The notes beneath the pieces are model-generated. The model made no database searches and was not told the DNA's origin. It was given only the letters and a program-made list of their open reading frames with translations. DNA of 64,000 nucleotides, taken from Zygnema cylindricum (lineage: Eukaryota > Streptophyta > Zygnematophyceae > Zygnematales > Zygnemataceae). A program made the translations under genes and the position numbers. The DNA is taken from the NCBI GenBank assembly GCA_037447655.1, contig JBBHKE010000693.1, forward strand, positions 1 through 64,000, in the 5' to 3' direction. This document shows positions 44,352 to 54,322 of this stretch, piece after piece (position 1 is the first letter of the stretch; every line of letters starts with the position of its first letter).

Positions 44352-45089
44352 TGTTGTTCTGAGACAAGTGTTGGTACTGAAGATGAAGAAGATGCAGCAG
44401 TAGTCATCGTAGAACAAATCAAGAGAGGAAGCTTCCACAAATACCGATGGCTGAACAGCAACTTTGACAGACTATAACTTTCAGAAAAACGCTCCAAACG
44501 TCCTGAAAATTTGCCACAATGTAGATTACATACAAAGAAACACACACACAAAATTTCAATCAATTCCGCTCACAAATCTGTGAGATATGTAGAAATGAAA
44601 TTACATAAAACTGAGTGTACAGTTTTCATATCATTTGTTCCTAAAAATCAAATTCACTAAGTCCTACTTTTATACACCGAAACTACACTAATCTGTACAG
44701 AGGCATTCCAGCCGTACATCTAACATTCTATCACAAATATTTACACCGAAGTTCAGACAACGTAAAGTGATAATGATCTAGTCACGCCTCGTCACTATTT
44801 GTTGGCGGCGGCTGTCAGCGGTCTGATTAGAGGATTTGGCACCGTAGAATTGACTTCACGAAGTCTAGTGATCTTGCCGAATTTCCGTACGTCCACGGAG
44901 GACATACTCACGCATTCTCCCAAGTGACGACACGTGTCCCAAGTGTGAATGAACCGTGAACTCCCAACTTCACTGTCACACTAATTTCGGTAAGTACTGA
45001 ACCAAACTCAACCAAAAATAGCTGAAGTCCTGAACAGCTCTCTCTCACAGCTGAGGCATAAAGAGGACTAAAGCTTTCTAAAAACAACA
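44352..45089 (-). mobile_element. Solo LTR L (TGTTGTT family)
   Basis: Ends TGTTGTTCTGAG and AAAAACAACA, with a perfect 5-bp duplication TTCCC (44347-44351 and 45090-45094). It is shorter than D and E and lacks the GGATCGC hairpin. It interrupts the leader/5' ORF of gypsy G. Confidence 0.85.
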
Positions 45090-45094
45090 TTCCC

Positions 45095-46741
45095 AACTCC
45101 TCCTCTATATCCAGGAGAGTATTGTTCTTCCCTGGGAACTTGCACCACCGATGGGATGTGGAGGCGAGGTTAGATCAAATAAGGTTTTGGGGAATTGGTG
45201 GTGGCGGAGAAGGGGACGACTAGAGGCTTTGAGGAGAAGGTGTCTGTCTCTAGAATGGTGTCTGTCTCCTAGGTCGCCTTCGAGAGGGCTCGGGAGGAGT
45301 TCTTGAATTGGAGGAAGGGGAATGTCGGTGGGGAGGTGAGTAGACGTCGTGTTTGTAGGGTAAGAGAGGCGGATCCGGTGACCCACGGACTGCTGCAGCG
45401 CGAGAAAAGGATGAAGTGGGAGAGGAGTTAGGAACGTCCCGAGGCTCTGTTGTAGGATCTGGGGAGAGAGAAGATGGAGGAGGAGAAGATGGGAGATCTT
45501 GGGATATTTCGAGAGATGGTGATGGGGGTGTTGACGGCCTCAAGGGAATGTGAATCCTCTTATCCGGTCGTAACTCCACCAACGCCTCCATAGCAAAAGG
45601 AACCTCCATCGAGACAAAGACAGGCTCTTCCCGGGGAAGAAAAACAAACTCAGGAGGTAAATCTCCACCCAAACTCTTCATGCTAGCTTCAATGTTTTCC
45701 CCCCCTTCCAGATGAAGAGGAGGCTCTCGGCTGGTTTTTGAGGAAGGAACTTCGGGCTGGGTGCTTGCAAGAGGAGAAGTCCATTGAGCGCGCACTTTGG
45801 GATGCGGCTCTATCCTTAGTGTAGGAGGAATCTGCCCACTGAAAATCCCACTAGATCTACGCCTAGTTTCTTGAATAAGTTTCAATTCCTGTTCCTATAA
45901 CTTTCGCATTTCTACCTCTAAGGTTTCCCAATCTACCGTGACGGGTCCGACCCCCGCCGTAGACTTTGCACTGGGATTTTAGAACTTCCACTAGATCCTT
46001 GGCCTTTTCCACTACTTTAGTAAGATTCGTTATCCCCATCCCCGAAATTACATTAGGTCTGGTCTGCCACCCACCCTCAACGAAATCTTTTGGTCCCATA
46101 CCCGGTACCTTTGGATCAATCGGTTCACATCGCCAAAGCCTTTCGACAAGGCGGACAAGAATTGCCGTAGGAGAAGGTCTCTCAGTTAAGGCTAACACAG
46201 GAGTTGGGGACGTCTCCTCTTTGGGAAGAGGTGGGAATCTCCTCTTACTCTCCCTGTGGTCAAACCTCTTTCCCCTCAATGGATCTTTAGCTTCCCTTCA
46301 CTTCTCCTCTACGAGGCCTCGAGGAGGGTTGTCCCCGAGAGGGTCTGCTGGTTGTTGTATCTTGAGAGGAAGATGGAGGAGGACGAGAATAGGTAACTCT
46401 TTGTGACCAGTCCGGCACCGACAGATAAGAGTTGCTTTTCAAAGAACTGCTCAAAATCTCCACCACCCCTCTCACGAGTCTAACCACTCTAACTCTATCT
46501 GTCCGAGCCACTCTTTGCACCAACTCCTTCTTCATCTTCAGCTCATGGAGGTCGTAAAGGGTAAGGAGTTCTTTACAACCTGGGCGACGTGGATCTGTCA
46601 AAACCGTGTGGTCAATGTGGATCTCGGCCCGAGGAATCTTGGATCTGGTGTGAAGCCCGACCTCCGGCAGAGGACCCATATGGGGCTCCCTCTGCGCTTG
46701 CCGCTTTAGCCTGGCTCTGGGAGCCACTCGGTTCCTTTCCG
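45095..46741 (-). pseudogene. Pro/Ser-rich ORF near the 5' end of gypsy G
   Basis: Three consecutive minus-strand frames (46727-46287, 46279-45863, 45885-45250) overlap or nearly abut, consistent with one ORF broken by two frameshifts. The first part has a coiled, basic ELKMKKELVQRVARTDRVRV stretch. The middle has a hydrophobic ITNLTKVVEKAKDLVEVLKS helix. The last is strongly Pro/Ser/Arg-rich. The 5' end lies at 52764-53136, beyond the Gag-only copia insertion. The product was not recognised. It has no counterpart in gypsy A, and could be an extra structural ORF or a captured host fragment. Confidence 0.4.
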
Positions 46742-47688
46742 TGTTGTTTTGAAAAGTCAGTTTCGTGCGTAACTGCTAATTGGATTTAATATGGAAGTTT
46801 GAATAGATTCACGGATTGGGAGAGCGAACGGATTGATAATTAAAGTTAAGTAAAAGACTCATTGAATGGTGTGAACAAGTAATGACAAATGGACGGCGGA
46901 TCGCGAAGCGATCCGATGTAAAATAAACGGAATGTTGAAATAGGCGCCGCCGGTACGGAGCAGCTGCGACGCAGCTAAGTCAACGCAGTTGCGGCTATTT
47001 TATGATCCGTACGGAAAGCGCAGCCATCGCAGCTAGCGCAACTACGGATAGATTTCAAGTAATGATGAATAAACGATAGTGGTAGCTTAGTGGTTGCTTA
47101 GTGGTAGCTTAGTCTCTGACATACGAAGAGTACGGTGTAAATATTATGTACAACAAAGGTTTGTCCTTTTGACTAGTTAGGTTATTAGAGTAGATACAGT
47201 ACGGCTGGTATGCCTCCGTACTCTGAGTATAACTTGCAGGACTTAGATTATTTTATGTATCGCAGTCAAGTTAATCAAAGTAATGGCAAACTGTATTCTG
47301 CATCTTTGACCTGTTGGTGTGATCACTCAGATTGGTGCTTTCATGTGAAACTTTGTGGAGTTATTTTATGATATAGAATATATATGTGTGTGAAGTTTCA
47401 TTTTATTCCAGTATCTTTGTAAGATTCTGTGAACAGTCTAAGTAGCTAGTTTGTGAAGCTGTCAACTACTTCTGGGAAACTCTGTAGCCTATATCTTTTA
47501 GATGCCTTGGTGGATTTGGCTGTAACTTTGGGAGTTTATAGTGTATATGGTATACTGCATATTGGTGCAGTTTGAGACCATTTTGTTTAGTGTGGAGTAA
47601 TCTGTGCTGTCTGAAACACAGCTGTTTTTGAGGTAGTCTGTGGGTGTTTCCGTGAGTAATCCATGGCTGAAATAGGCTATGGACAACA
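46742..47688 (+). mobile_element. 5' LTR of the Gag-only copia
   Basis: TGTTGTTTTGAAAAG to GGCTATGGACAACA. The 3' copy is nearly identical by eye. It contains the hairpin GGATCGCGAAGCGATCC (46898-46914). The gag start codon (47663) lies inside it. Confidence 0.9.
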
Positions 47689-48553
47689 GGTTATGGGCCC
47701 ACACCCATGGCTACCTATATTTGATGGATCAAAATATCACTACTGGAAGTGTGCGCTTGAGAGCTACTTTGAGATGATGGAGCTAATGGATGTGGTGGAC
47801 GGTACCTTGGCCGAAACATCAAATGAATGGAAAAGGAAAAATCATGAGTGTCTAAGGGTTATCAAGAACTCCTTGACTGAGGATTTGGTAATGTCATACC
47901 TAAGTTTTAAAAGGGCAGCTGAATTATGGAAGAGCTTAGAATGTATGTATGCAAAGACGTCTTTATATCATTGGCTTTGTAGTGTTACCAAAATAGTTGA
48001 ACACAAATATGTAGGATGTAGTATGGAGAAACACTGTATTGACTTACAAGTATTATTTGCAGAAAATGATTTGGCAGGAGGAAACTTTACAGATGCTCAA
48101 CAAGCTATCTTGTTAATGAGAAGTCTACCTAATGAATATAAGAGTGCACTAGATCGATTGACTTTAATTGATAAAAATGATTGGAGCATAACTGTTGCTA
48201 GACGAGTCATTCTAGATGTAGAGGTAAATAGAAAGGGTTTATCAAGTGAAAGGAATATAAAGGAATCTAAGTCTCAGTTTCAGAAATTTAAAGGTAATAG
48301 TGAGTTCGGAGATCGGCCAAAGAATTATTTTTACTGTAATGATTTAGGACATACCTTCAGGGTATGTCCATCGTATAAAAGTGCATGTGTTACAGGGAAT
48401 TTCAGAGATGGATGGGACAACTCCCTAGTTCGAACCCCAACGAGAAAGGAATCAAGTGCTTTCCTGAGTGAGGGACAAGACTCGACGAATGACAAAAGGC
48501 ATACACTGTGTGTTGACGAATTTATGTATTTATCGACCTTCTGTGGTGTTTAG
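47663..48553 (+). CDS. gag: Copia Gag, intact
   Basis: A 296-codon open frame. The start MAEIGYGQQVMGPHPWLPIF begins 26 nt inside the 5' LTR and reads through the primer-binding site. A UBN2-type Gag core follows: YHYWKCALESYFEMMELMDV, LVMSYLSFKRAAELWKSLEC and NDLAGGNFTDAQQAILLMRS with LPNEYKSALDRL. The zinc knuckle region is YFYCNDLGHTFRVC, in which the first Cys is Tyr, so metal binding may be weakened. It would assemble particles and package RNA, perhaps borrowing enzymes from a complete copia such as H or I. It is the only large undamaged coding frame in the window. Confidence 0.85.
   Translation: MAEIGYGQQVMGPHPWLPIFDGSKYHYWKCALESYFEMMELMDVVDGTLAETSNEWKRKNHECLRVIKNSLTEDLVMSYLSFKRAAELWKSLECMYAKTSLYHWLCSVTKIVEHKYVGCSMEKHCIDLQVLFAENDLAGGNFTDAQQAILLMRSLPNEYKSALDRLTLIDKNDWSITVARRVILDVEVNRKGLSSERNIKESKSQFQKFKGNSEFGDRPKNYFYCNDLGHTFRVCPSYKSACVTGNFRDGWDNSLVRTPTRKESSAFLSEGQDSTNDKRHTLCVDEFMYLSTFCGV
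47689..47703 (+). promoter_or_regulatory. Primer-binding site, half initiator tRNA-Met type
   Basis: GGTTATGGGCCCACACC directly follows the LTR end ACAACA. The first 14 nt are complementary to the anticodon arm of initiator tRNA-Met. The same junction, ACAACA then GGTTATGGGCCCA, is known from Drosophila copia. Confidence 0.85.
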
Positions 48554-48744
48554 AATGGAGTAAAGGAGGAGGTGACAGAAAAGGATTCAGTGTCTGCCCC
48601 TTTTCCAGACATCAGATTGGTGAGTAACAAAGAGTTACAGAGGAAGAGTTGTTTGAAGTAAGAGAAACTAGAGGAAGTGTAGGTCACTTGGAAGTGGAAG
48701 CCGAAAAATACTTACACATAAGGAATTAGGAATGAGGTTATAAT

Positions 48745-49323
48745 GTGGAAACTGGTGGAAGGAGTTATGTCACCAAAGATAGTGTGGTGAAGGACGAAAG
48801 AGAGAAAGACACGATTTCTGTGACCTTATCAGATGAAAAATCTGTGAGTGAAAATTGCTTACAAGAAAGTTTGTTAACTAAAGTAAGAGGAGTTGAAGGA
48901 AGTGATGGACACTTAGAAGCAGAAACTAGAAATAAGGTGGCCGTGAAAATTGGTGAACTAGGAGAAAAACAAAGAAAAACTGTTCAGAAAATTGGAGTGA
49001 GAAAAGTAGTTTGTGAGAGTGAAAAATGTAATAGAAATGCAAAAGTTAAAAGAGTGCAGCAGAAAAGAAGAAGAATCACAATTAAAATTTCTCAGATGAA
49101 TGAAGTTGATGGAAGTAGCAAATCTATGGAGAAAAATATAAAGGTGAAACAGAAAACTAGTATTTTTGACATTAAACGAGTAGAAAATTGTGACAGAAAT
49201 GCAAACCTTCACACAAGACAAAAGGTCATGAAGAGAACAAAAAGAAGATGTAATATTCAAAGGATCAAGGGTAGAAGAAAACATGCTCAGAAAGTGATCA
49301 AGATAAGAGAGCGGGAGAAATGA
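48745..49323 (+). CDS. Basic ORF downstream of copia Gag
   Basis: 192 codons, very rich in Lys, Arg, Glu and Val (for example VQQKRRRITIKISQMNEVDG and RTKRRCNIQRIKGRRKHAQK). It follows Gag after about 190 bp of stop-containing, similarly charged sequence (KEEVTEKDSVSAPFPDIRLV), so it may be the tail of a once longer Gag-Pol-linker frame. No protease, integrase or RT motif is visible. It could be a nucleic-acid-binding remnant, or a frame left open by low-complexity composition. Confidence 0.4.
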   Translation: METGGRSYVTKDSVVKDEREKDTISVTLSDEKSVSENCLQESLLTKVRGVEGSDGHLEAETRNKVAVKIGELGEKQRKTVQKIGVRKVVCESEKCNRNAKVKRVQQKRRRITIKISQMNEVDGSSKSMEKNIKVKQKTSIFDIKRVENCDRNANLHTRQKVMKRTKRRCNIQRIKGRRKHAQKVIKIREREK

Positions 49324-49946
49324 TTTTCTGGAGTACATCTTTGAAGAATGTGAATTTAGAGAAATCTTAAATTTGGAAAAACTTATATTACAGGCATGTC
49401 TTATAAAGACAACTTCGTTTGGCATTCGATTTGTTTTTGGTAGGATTTTAAATTTGTAAACTTCCATGTTGAGTTAGTTGAAAAGGAAAAAAAAAAATTA
49501 TTTATGTTTTTTTTTTTTAAGACGAAGGAGGTAGTGGAAGCAATGACTTGTTCCGGAAGGAAAATTTTGAAAGACATGGCAGAGCGTAGCGAAAGCAGTG
49601 GAGAATCATCGGAAGAATTTCGCGTCAAGAACAGTGACACAGCATAGCCGCGCAGCGAAAGGAGTAGTGGTGTATGACACTTACACGCTGTTTTTTTTTT
49701 ATTCCACGTGCATGCAACTAAATATTCAGGGGTTATGCATTTATGGCGTAAGGGGAGCTATTACAGGACAATTTTTGCAAGAAGGCAGCAAGCAACTGGG
49801 ATTTGGCAGAGGGCAACAGGAGCAATGGCGACGTCGGCATAGCACTGGTGATGTGTTGTTTATGCTAAATTTATGGTGATGTGTTGTTTATGCTAGATTT
49901 ATCGTATGATGAACAGTGGAGGTTGATACACAATTTTGAATATTTA

Positions 49947-50041
<95 letters not shown>

Positions 50042-50195
50042 TATTCTCTTGTTTATCCATTAGGGTAGAAACATTTGCGTACAGCATGGACTAATGAGTC
50101 TAAAGCTTTAGGGGAGTGTAGAATTTGAAAGCTTTAGTCTCAGTTGATGAGGCTATGAGGAGGAAGTTAAAGGTGAAAAAGATCAGCAGTTAGGA
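49324..50195. other. Non-coding 3' part of the Gag-only copia
   Basis: A-rich sequence with a T-run and no credible frame. It includes the AT repeat at 49947-50032. Confidence 0.5.
49947..50032. repeat. (TA)n microsatellite
   Basis: More than 40 TA units with one ATAAATA interruption. The open frame across it (Ile-Tyr repeats) is an artefact. Confidence 0.95.
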
Positions 50196-50380
50196 CTGCG
50201 ATGTCAAACTAGCGTAGCGTAGCAGCATAGCAATACATGTTGCACTTTGTATTCACACTGCGCTGCGATGTCAAACTAGCACAGCGTAGCAACATAGCAG
50301 TACACGCTGCACTTTGTATTCATACTGCGCTGCGATGTCAAACTAGCGCAGCGTAGCAACATAGCATTACACGTTGCATA
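50196..50380 (+). repeat. 67-bp tandem repeat, about 2.7 copies
   Basis: CTGCGATGTCAAACTAGC starts at 50196, 50263 and 50330. Each unit continues with GCGTAGCAACATAGCA and a TGCACTTTGTATTC block. It ends about 36 bp before the polypurine tract, so it occupies the 3' end of the internal region. Confidence 0.9.
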
Positions 50381-50416
50381 TTTTTCTGGGTGCACGAAAC
50401 TAAATTTTCGGGGGAG

Positions 50417-51304
50417 TGTTATTTTGAAAAGTCAGTTTCGTGCGTAACTGCTAATTGGATTTAATATGGAAGTTTGAATAGATTCACGGATTGGGGGAGC
50501 GAACGGATTGATAATTAAAGTTAAGTAAAAGACTCATTGAATGGTGTGAACAAGCAATGACAAATGGACGGCGGATCGCGAAGCGATCCGATGTAAAATA
50601 AACGGAATGTTGAAATAGGCGCCACCGGTACGGAGCAGCTGCGACGCAGCTAAGTTAACGCTGTTGCGGCTATTTTATGATCCGTACGGAAAGCGCAACC
50701 AGCGCAGCTAGCGCAACTACGGATAGATTTCAAGTAATGATGAATAAACGATAGTGGTAGCTTAGTGGTTGCTTAGTGGTCGTTTAGTCTCTGACATACG
50801 AAGAGTACAGTGTAAATATTAGGTACAACAGAGGTTTGTCCTTTTGACTAGTTAGGTTATTAGAGTAGATACAGTACGGCTGGTATGCCTCCGTACTCTG
50901 AGTATAACTTGCAGGACTTAGATTATTTTATGTATCGCAAGCAAGTTAATCAAAGTAATGGCAAACTGTTTTCTGCATCTTTGACCTGTTGGTGTGATCA
51001 CTCAGATTGGTGCTTTCATGTGAAACTTTGTGGAGTTATTCTATGATATAGAATCTATATTTGTGTGAAGTTTCATTGTATTCCAGTATCTTTGTAAGAT
51101 TCTGTGAACAGTCTAAGTAGCTAGTTTGTGAAGCTGTCAGCTACTTTTGGGAAACTCTGTAGCCTATATCTTTTAGATGCCTTGGTGGATTTGGCTGTAA
51201 CTTTTGGAGTTTATAGTGTATACGGTATACTGCATATTGGTGCAGTTTGAGACCATTTTGTTTAGTGTGGAGTAATCTGTGCTGTCTGAAACACAGCTGT
51301 TTTT
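50417..51304 (+). mobile_element. 3' LTR of the Gag-only copia, first part
   Basis: Starts TGTTATTTTGAAAAG after GGGGGAG and matches 46742-47625. It continues at 52700-52763 (TTTTTGAGGTAGTCTG to GGACAACA) after solo LTR E. The hairpin is at 50573-50589. Confidence 0.9.
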
Positions 51305-52699
51305 TGTTGTTCTTTGGTCTAAAATAGACCGCAGAAGCCACCCAAACTATCATGCAAAAAGCTAAGCAAAAATAGGTCGACGAACAATCATTTGAAATGC
51401 ATCCTCCATTTAACATACAACAACATTTAGGGTTTCATGGAATAATCAACATAAATAAACCCTATGACAACATCTAAGGTTTGATGGAATAATCGACATA
51501 AACAAACCCTATGACAACATCTAAGGTTTGATGGAATAATCGACATAAACAAACCCTAGGACAAATGCATTAACAATGCAAAACATATATAAAATAGCAT
51601 AAATAAATAATAAAAACAAATGCATTTCACATAAACAAAAGTATAATCAAAGTATAATTAAATAATCATTATATCATTCAAAGTGCATGACCTAATCGGC
51701 AACCCTAAAAGTCTACATCTTCGGTCCCCACTTTACTAACCAGCATTGATGATTTTTCTAATGAAGCTCAAATCTATATATACACTTGTGAGCTGTTAAC
51801 AAATCACTAAGTGTCAAAATAACCAACGTAAATTACGTAACTGTCATTAAATCAAACTAATCGTAAGCGTACACCTGAAAGTCAAGCAATCGTAAGCGTA
51901 CACTTGTCTGCAAATACGACACATAAAGACACACAATTAAACTGTCGATATCCTCATTGATCACCTAAAATATAACTATTTTAATCAACACTAAAATATT
52001 AATTCACGTAAGACAAAACAATGTTGTTTCAAATATTTATACCGACGCATCCAAAAATCCGCGTCATAAGTGACAACTTGCTTAGTCACTTGTCGATAAG
52101 TCCACGTAGTGAACCGACATCGCATATGTACGGTCCACTAGATAATGCGTCATTAAAGATAATGAGATCCCTTGAAAATATCGGTAGACGACATTCGCCC
52201 TCCACGTGTACCATGACCATTTTGCCGAAATCAATTCGTACGATCCAATTCTGTCCGTACCGAAATCACGTACTTCGTCATAAATGTGCCTTGTCGCATT
52301 TAAGGTACACGTCATTTTCGATAAATGCATGTCGCAATAAGCGACAACTTAAAGTACACCTGTCAAATACGACGCTCCGTACCGGCGGCGTCCCATGTAA
52401 TAAATGTCACCTGTCGCATTATGTTTCGTACGTGCGACGTACAATTTTACGATTTTACATACTTCGAATATCATACATCGGATCGTTTCGCGATCCGCCG
52501 TCCATTTCACTTTTGTATTCCGTATTATTCGTACGCTTCTTCGCGTCACTCAATTTTGTAATTTACGTCACTTTAAATTCATTCGTACAATTACCCCCCA
52601 ATCCATAAATCCTTTCGAACCTCCACAGTATATCAGATAATTACATACGCACGCAAACATGCGTGCGCACATACGAAACTTAATCTTCCAAAAAAAACA
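51305..52699 (-). mobile_element. Solo LTR E (TGTTGTT family)
   Basis: TGTTGTTCTTTGG to CCAAAAAAAACA, flanked by TTTTT (51300-51304, 52700-52704). It is similar to D and F over its whole length, including the repeated TAAACAAACCCTATGACA segments near 51490-51555 and a hairpin at 52480-52496 (one mismatch in the stem). Confidence 0.9.
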
Positions 52700-52763
52700 T
52701 TTTTGAGGTAGTCTGTGGGTGTTTCCGTGAGTAATCCATGGCTGAAATAGGCTATGGACAACA

Positions 52764-53136
52764 TTCTGGGGCCTGAGCCCGGGCTTCTTTCCTTACCTTA
52801 GCATAGACCCTAGCGGCCGCCGCCAAGGAATGGTAATGTTTGGGAGTCAGACTGAGAGGAGGAGGAGAAGAAGCACCAGCCGGCTCTTTGGCTGGTAAAT
52901 CAAAGACAATCTCCATGGGTTTAGACTTCTCGGACCTCTAAGACTATCCCTCTTGTACGGGCCTCTCGTGCCTACCTTGCTCTCCATATCCATGATCCAA
53001 CGTCGATCCTCCCTCCAAGATGACAAAGGCAACGAGAGAAATAGTAATGAATGTCACTAGAGCTCACTTCCAAAAAGAGAGCTTCCAAAGTTAAAGCTCT
53101 TATCCCCTCTAATCCAAGCAGACAGGGTGCTTTTTC
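52764..53136 (-). pseudogene. 5' end of the gypsy G Pro-rich ORF
   Basis: The minus strand reads a short Pro/Ala stretch (IVFDLPAKEPAGASSPPPLS, SLAAAARVYAKVRKEARAQA) that continues across the Gag-only copia insertion into 46741-45095. Nothing upstream in this segment looks like a standard primer-binding site; the minus strand directly after repeat part A1 begins GAAAAAGCACCC. Confidence 0.4.
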
Positions 53137-54318
53137 AGTACTATACTTCCTCTACGAGAAGTCAATCGCACTTGTTCCCTCAAAACCCACTGTCATGATC
53201 AAGGGGGTTTCAGTTTACTCCGGGATGGTCACTCCAAAGGAAAGAGAAATATAGATGAAGACACAAATGCACCACCACGTAGAAATATATAGGTAATAAG
53301 ATTGGCTTTCCAGATTTAACAATATCACCTTGCCCTAGAAAAGAGAATAAAAGAAAGAGAATGTGAAATACAGCAAAGCAAGCTTAACATACCCCAGCAA
53401 TAAACGATAACAACGAGAGAAAGGCAATCCCTCTCTCGATGGTATAGTAAATATGTATGATGCTCCTTTAACCTGCGGTGTCCTCAGCTCGGAACCGACA
53501 AGACTCTTCTCAGTTTCAAACAGCAAAAAGTCAAAAAATCACCCAAAAAGCAGATAGTGCCAACTACCCACCCGGAAAGTGATTCCCACAAAAGACAGAT
53601 CCAAAACCAAGATGGCAATAGAGTCAAACAGAACAAAGATTCTCCAAAAAAAGGTTTGTTGGAATTTTTGAGGGTTTTCACAGGAGAGAGTACTGAGAAA
53701 GCAAACTGTCTCCTTCGACCCCAAGTGCCTTATACATCAAAGTTTGTCAAATTGCAGGTCCAAAAGTCAAAGCTACGCTATTAACCAATGAGCGGCAAGC
53801 AAGTGTAATGAAACAGACATAAGACAAAATATTTTGTACTACACTCGGGGCAAATAGTTTTGCTCCGAAATGCGGCTAGATTCGCGGCAAGAAGTAATTA
53901 TTTGGTCCACTATTATAAGACAAAGTCTTGAAAATGACACTAACTTGCCAAACTTTGACCTAACGTAATTAATGGACAAAAAGTCACCTGAGCCTGAGCT
54001 AAATTCCTATTAACGGCTAATAGCATAATCCAGATGCAAATTTGGAAAGTTACGTGGCAATCCACAATGTACCCCCTACGGAGGATGTCGGAAACTGCTC
54101 CCATGTAACGGAATTGCAATCTTTGAAACGGTAGAAATTGGTCATTTGGCCTCCCTTGGACGCAAAATAATGTGCGTTCCGCTCAATTTAGGAAATACAA
54201 GGATCTCGCCCGGTTTGGTATACTCACTCTTCCGTACTCTTAAGACAATACAGGGTAAAAAGGGCCCGAAAATCCTTGGTGATATACAGATGTTCCTGAA
54301 AAGCACACGAGCTTGACA
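53137..54318 (-). repeat. Gypsy G split repeat part A1
   Basis: Matches 29164-30343 along its length, with 29560-30110 and 53540-54090 especially close. It begins AGTACTA, the exact point where B1 stops, and ends CGAGCTTGACA, followed by the TTAT duplication. Confidence 0.85.
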
Positions 54319-54322
54319 TTAT

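Larger units (their letters stand above)
46742..52763 (+). mobile_element. Gag-only copia element (TR-GAG type)
   Basis: LTRs 46742-47688 and 50417-51304 plus 52700-52763 (3' LTR split by E), primer-binding site 47689-47703, intact Gag, a second basic ORF, and polypurine tract GGGGGAG (50410-50416). There is no protease, integrase or RT. The flanks TTCCG (46737-46741) and TTCTG (52764-52768) are a 5-bp target duplication differing by one C to T change at a CpG. This fits the terminal-repeat-with-GAG class of non-autonomous plant elements. Confidence 0.85.
28890..54318 (-). mobile_element. Ty3/gypsy retrotransposon G with DNA methyltransferase and PHD finger
   Basis: Minus-strand order: repeat part A1 (54318-53137), a Pro-rich 5' ORF (53136-52764 plus 46741-45095), gag (43932-42000), protease (41915-41460), methyltransferase (41042-40250), RT (39743-38830), RNase H (38820-38562), integrase (31600-30790), PHD finger, polypurine tract, repeat part B1 (30630-30346), 2-nt spacer, complete repeat A2B2 (30343-28890). 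The outer ends are TGTCAAG/CTTGACA and the flanks are TTAT. Later insertions F (with C and D inside), L and the Gag-only copia expanded it to 25.4 kb. About 1 kb (end of RNase H, start of integrase) is missing at the F junction. Confidence 0.85.

Noticed and set aside
49881-50063. 60-codon frame of Ile-Tyr repeats
   Set aside because: Pure translation of the (TA)n microsatellite.
50196-50380. CRISPR-like array
   Set aside because: The 67-bp units are contiguous tandem repeats without unique spacers, in a eukaryotic retrotransposon.
30631-53136. Gypsy G as an ordinary nested insertion into a tandem LTR pair
   Set aside because: Not fully excluded, but no target duplication exists at 30630/53137, no separate LTRs of its own were found at the ends of the interior, and the polypurine tract abuts repeat part B1. 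The split-repeat reading fits better.
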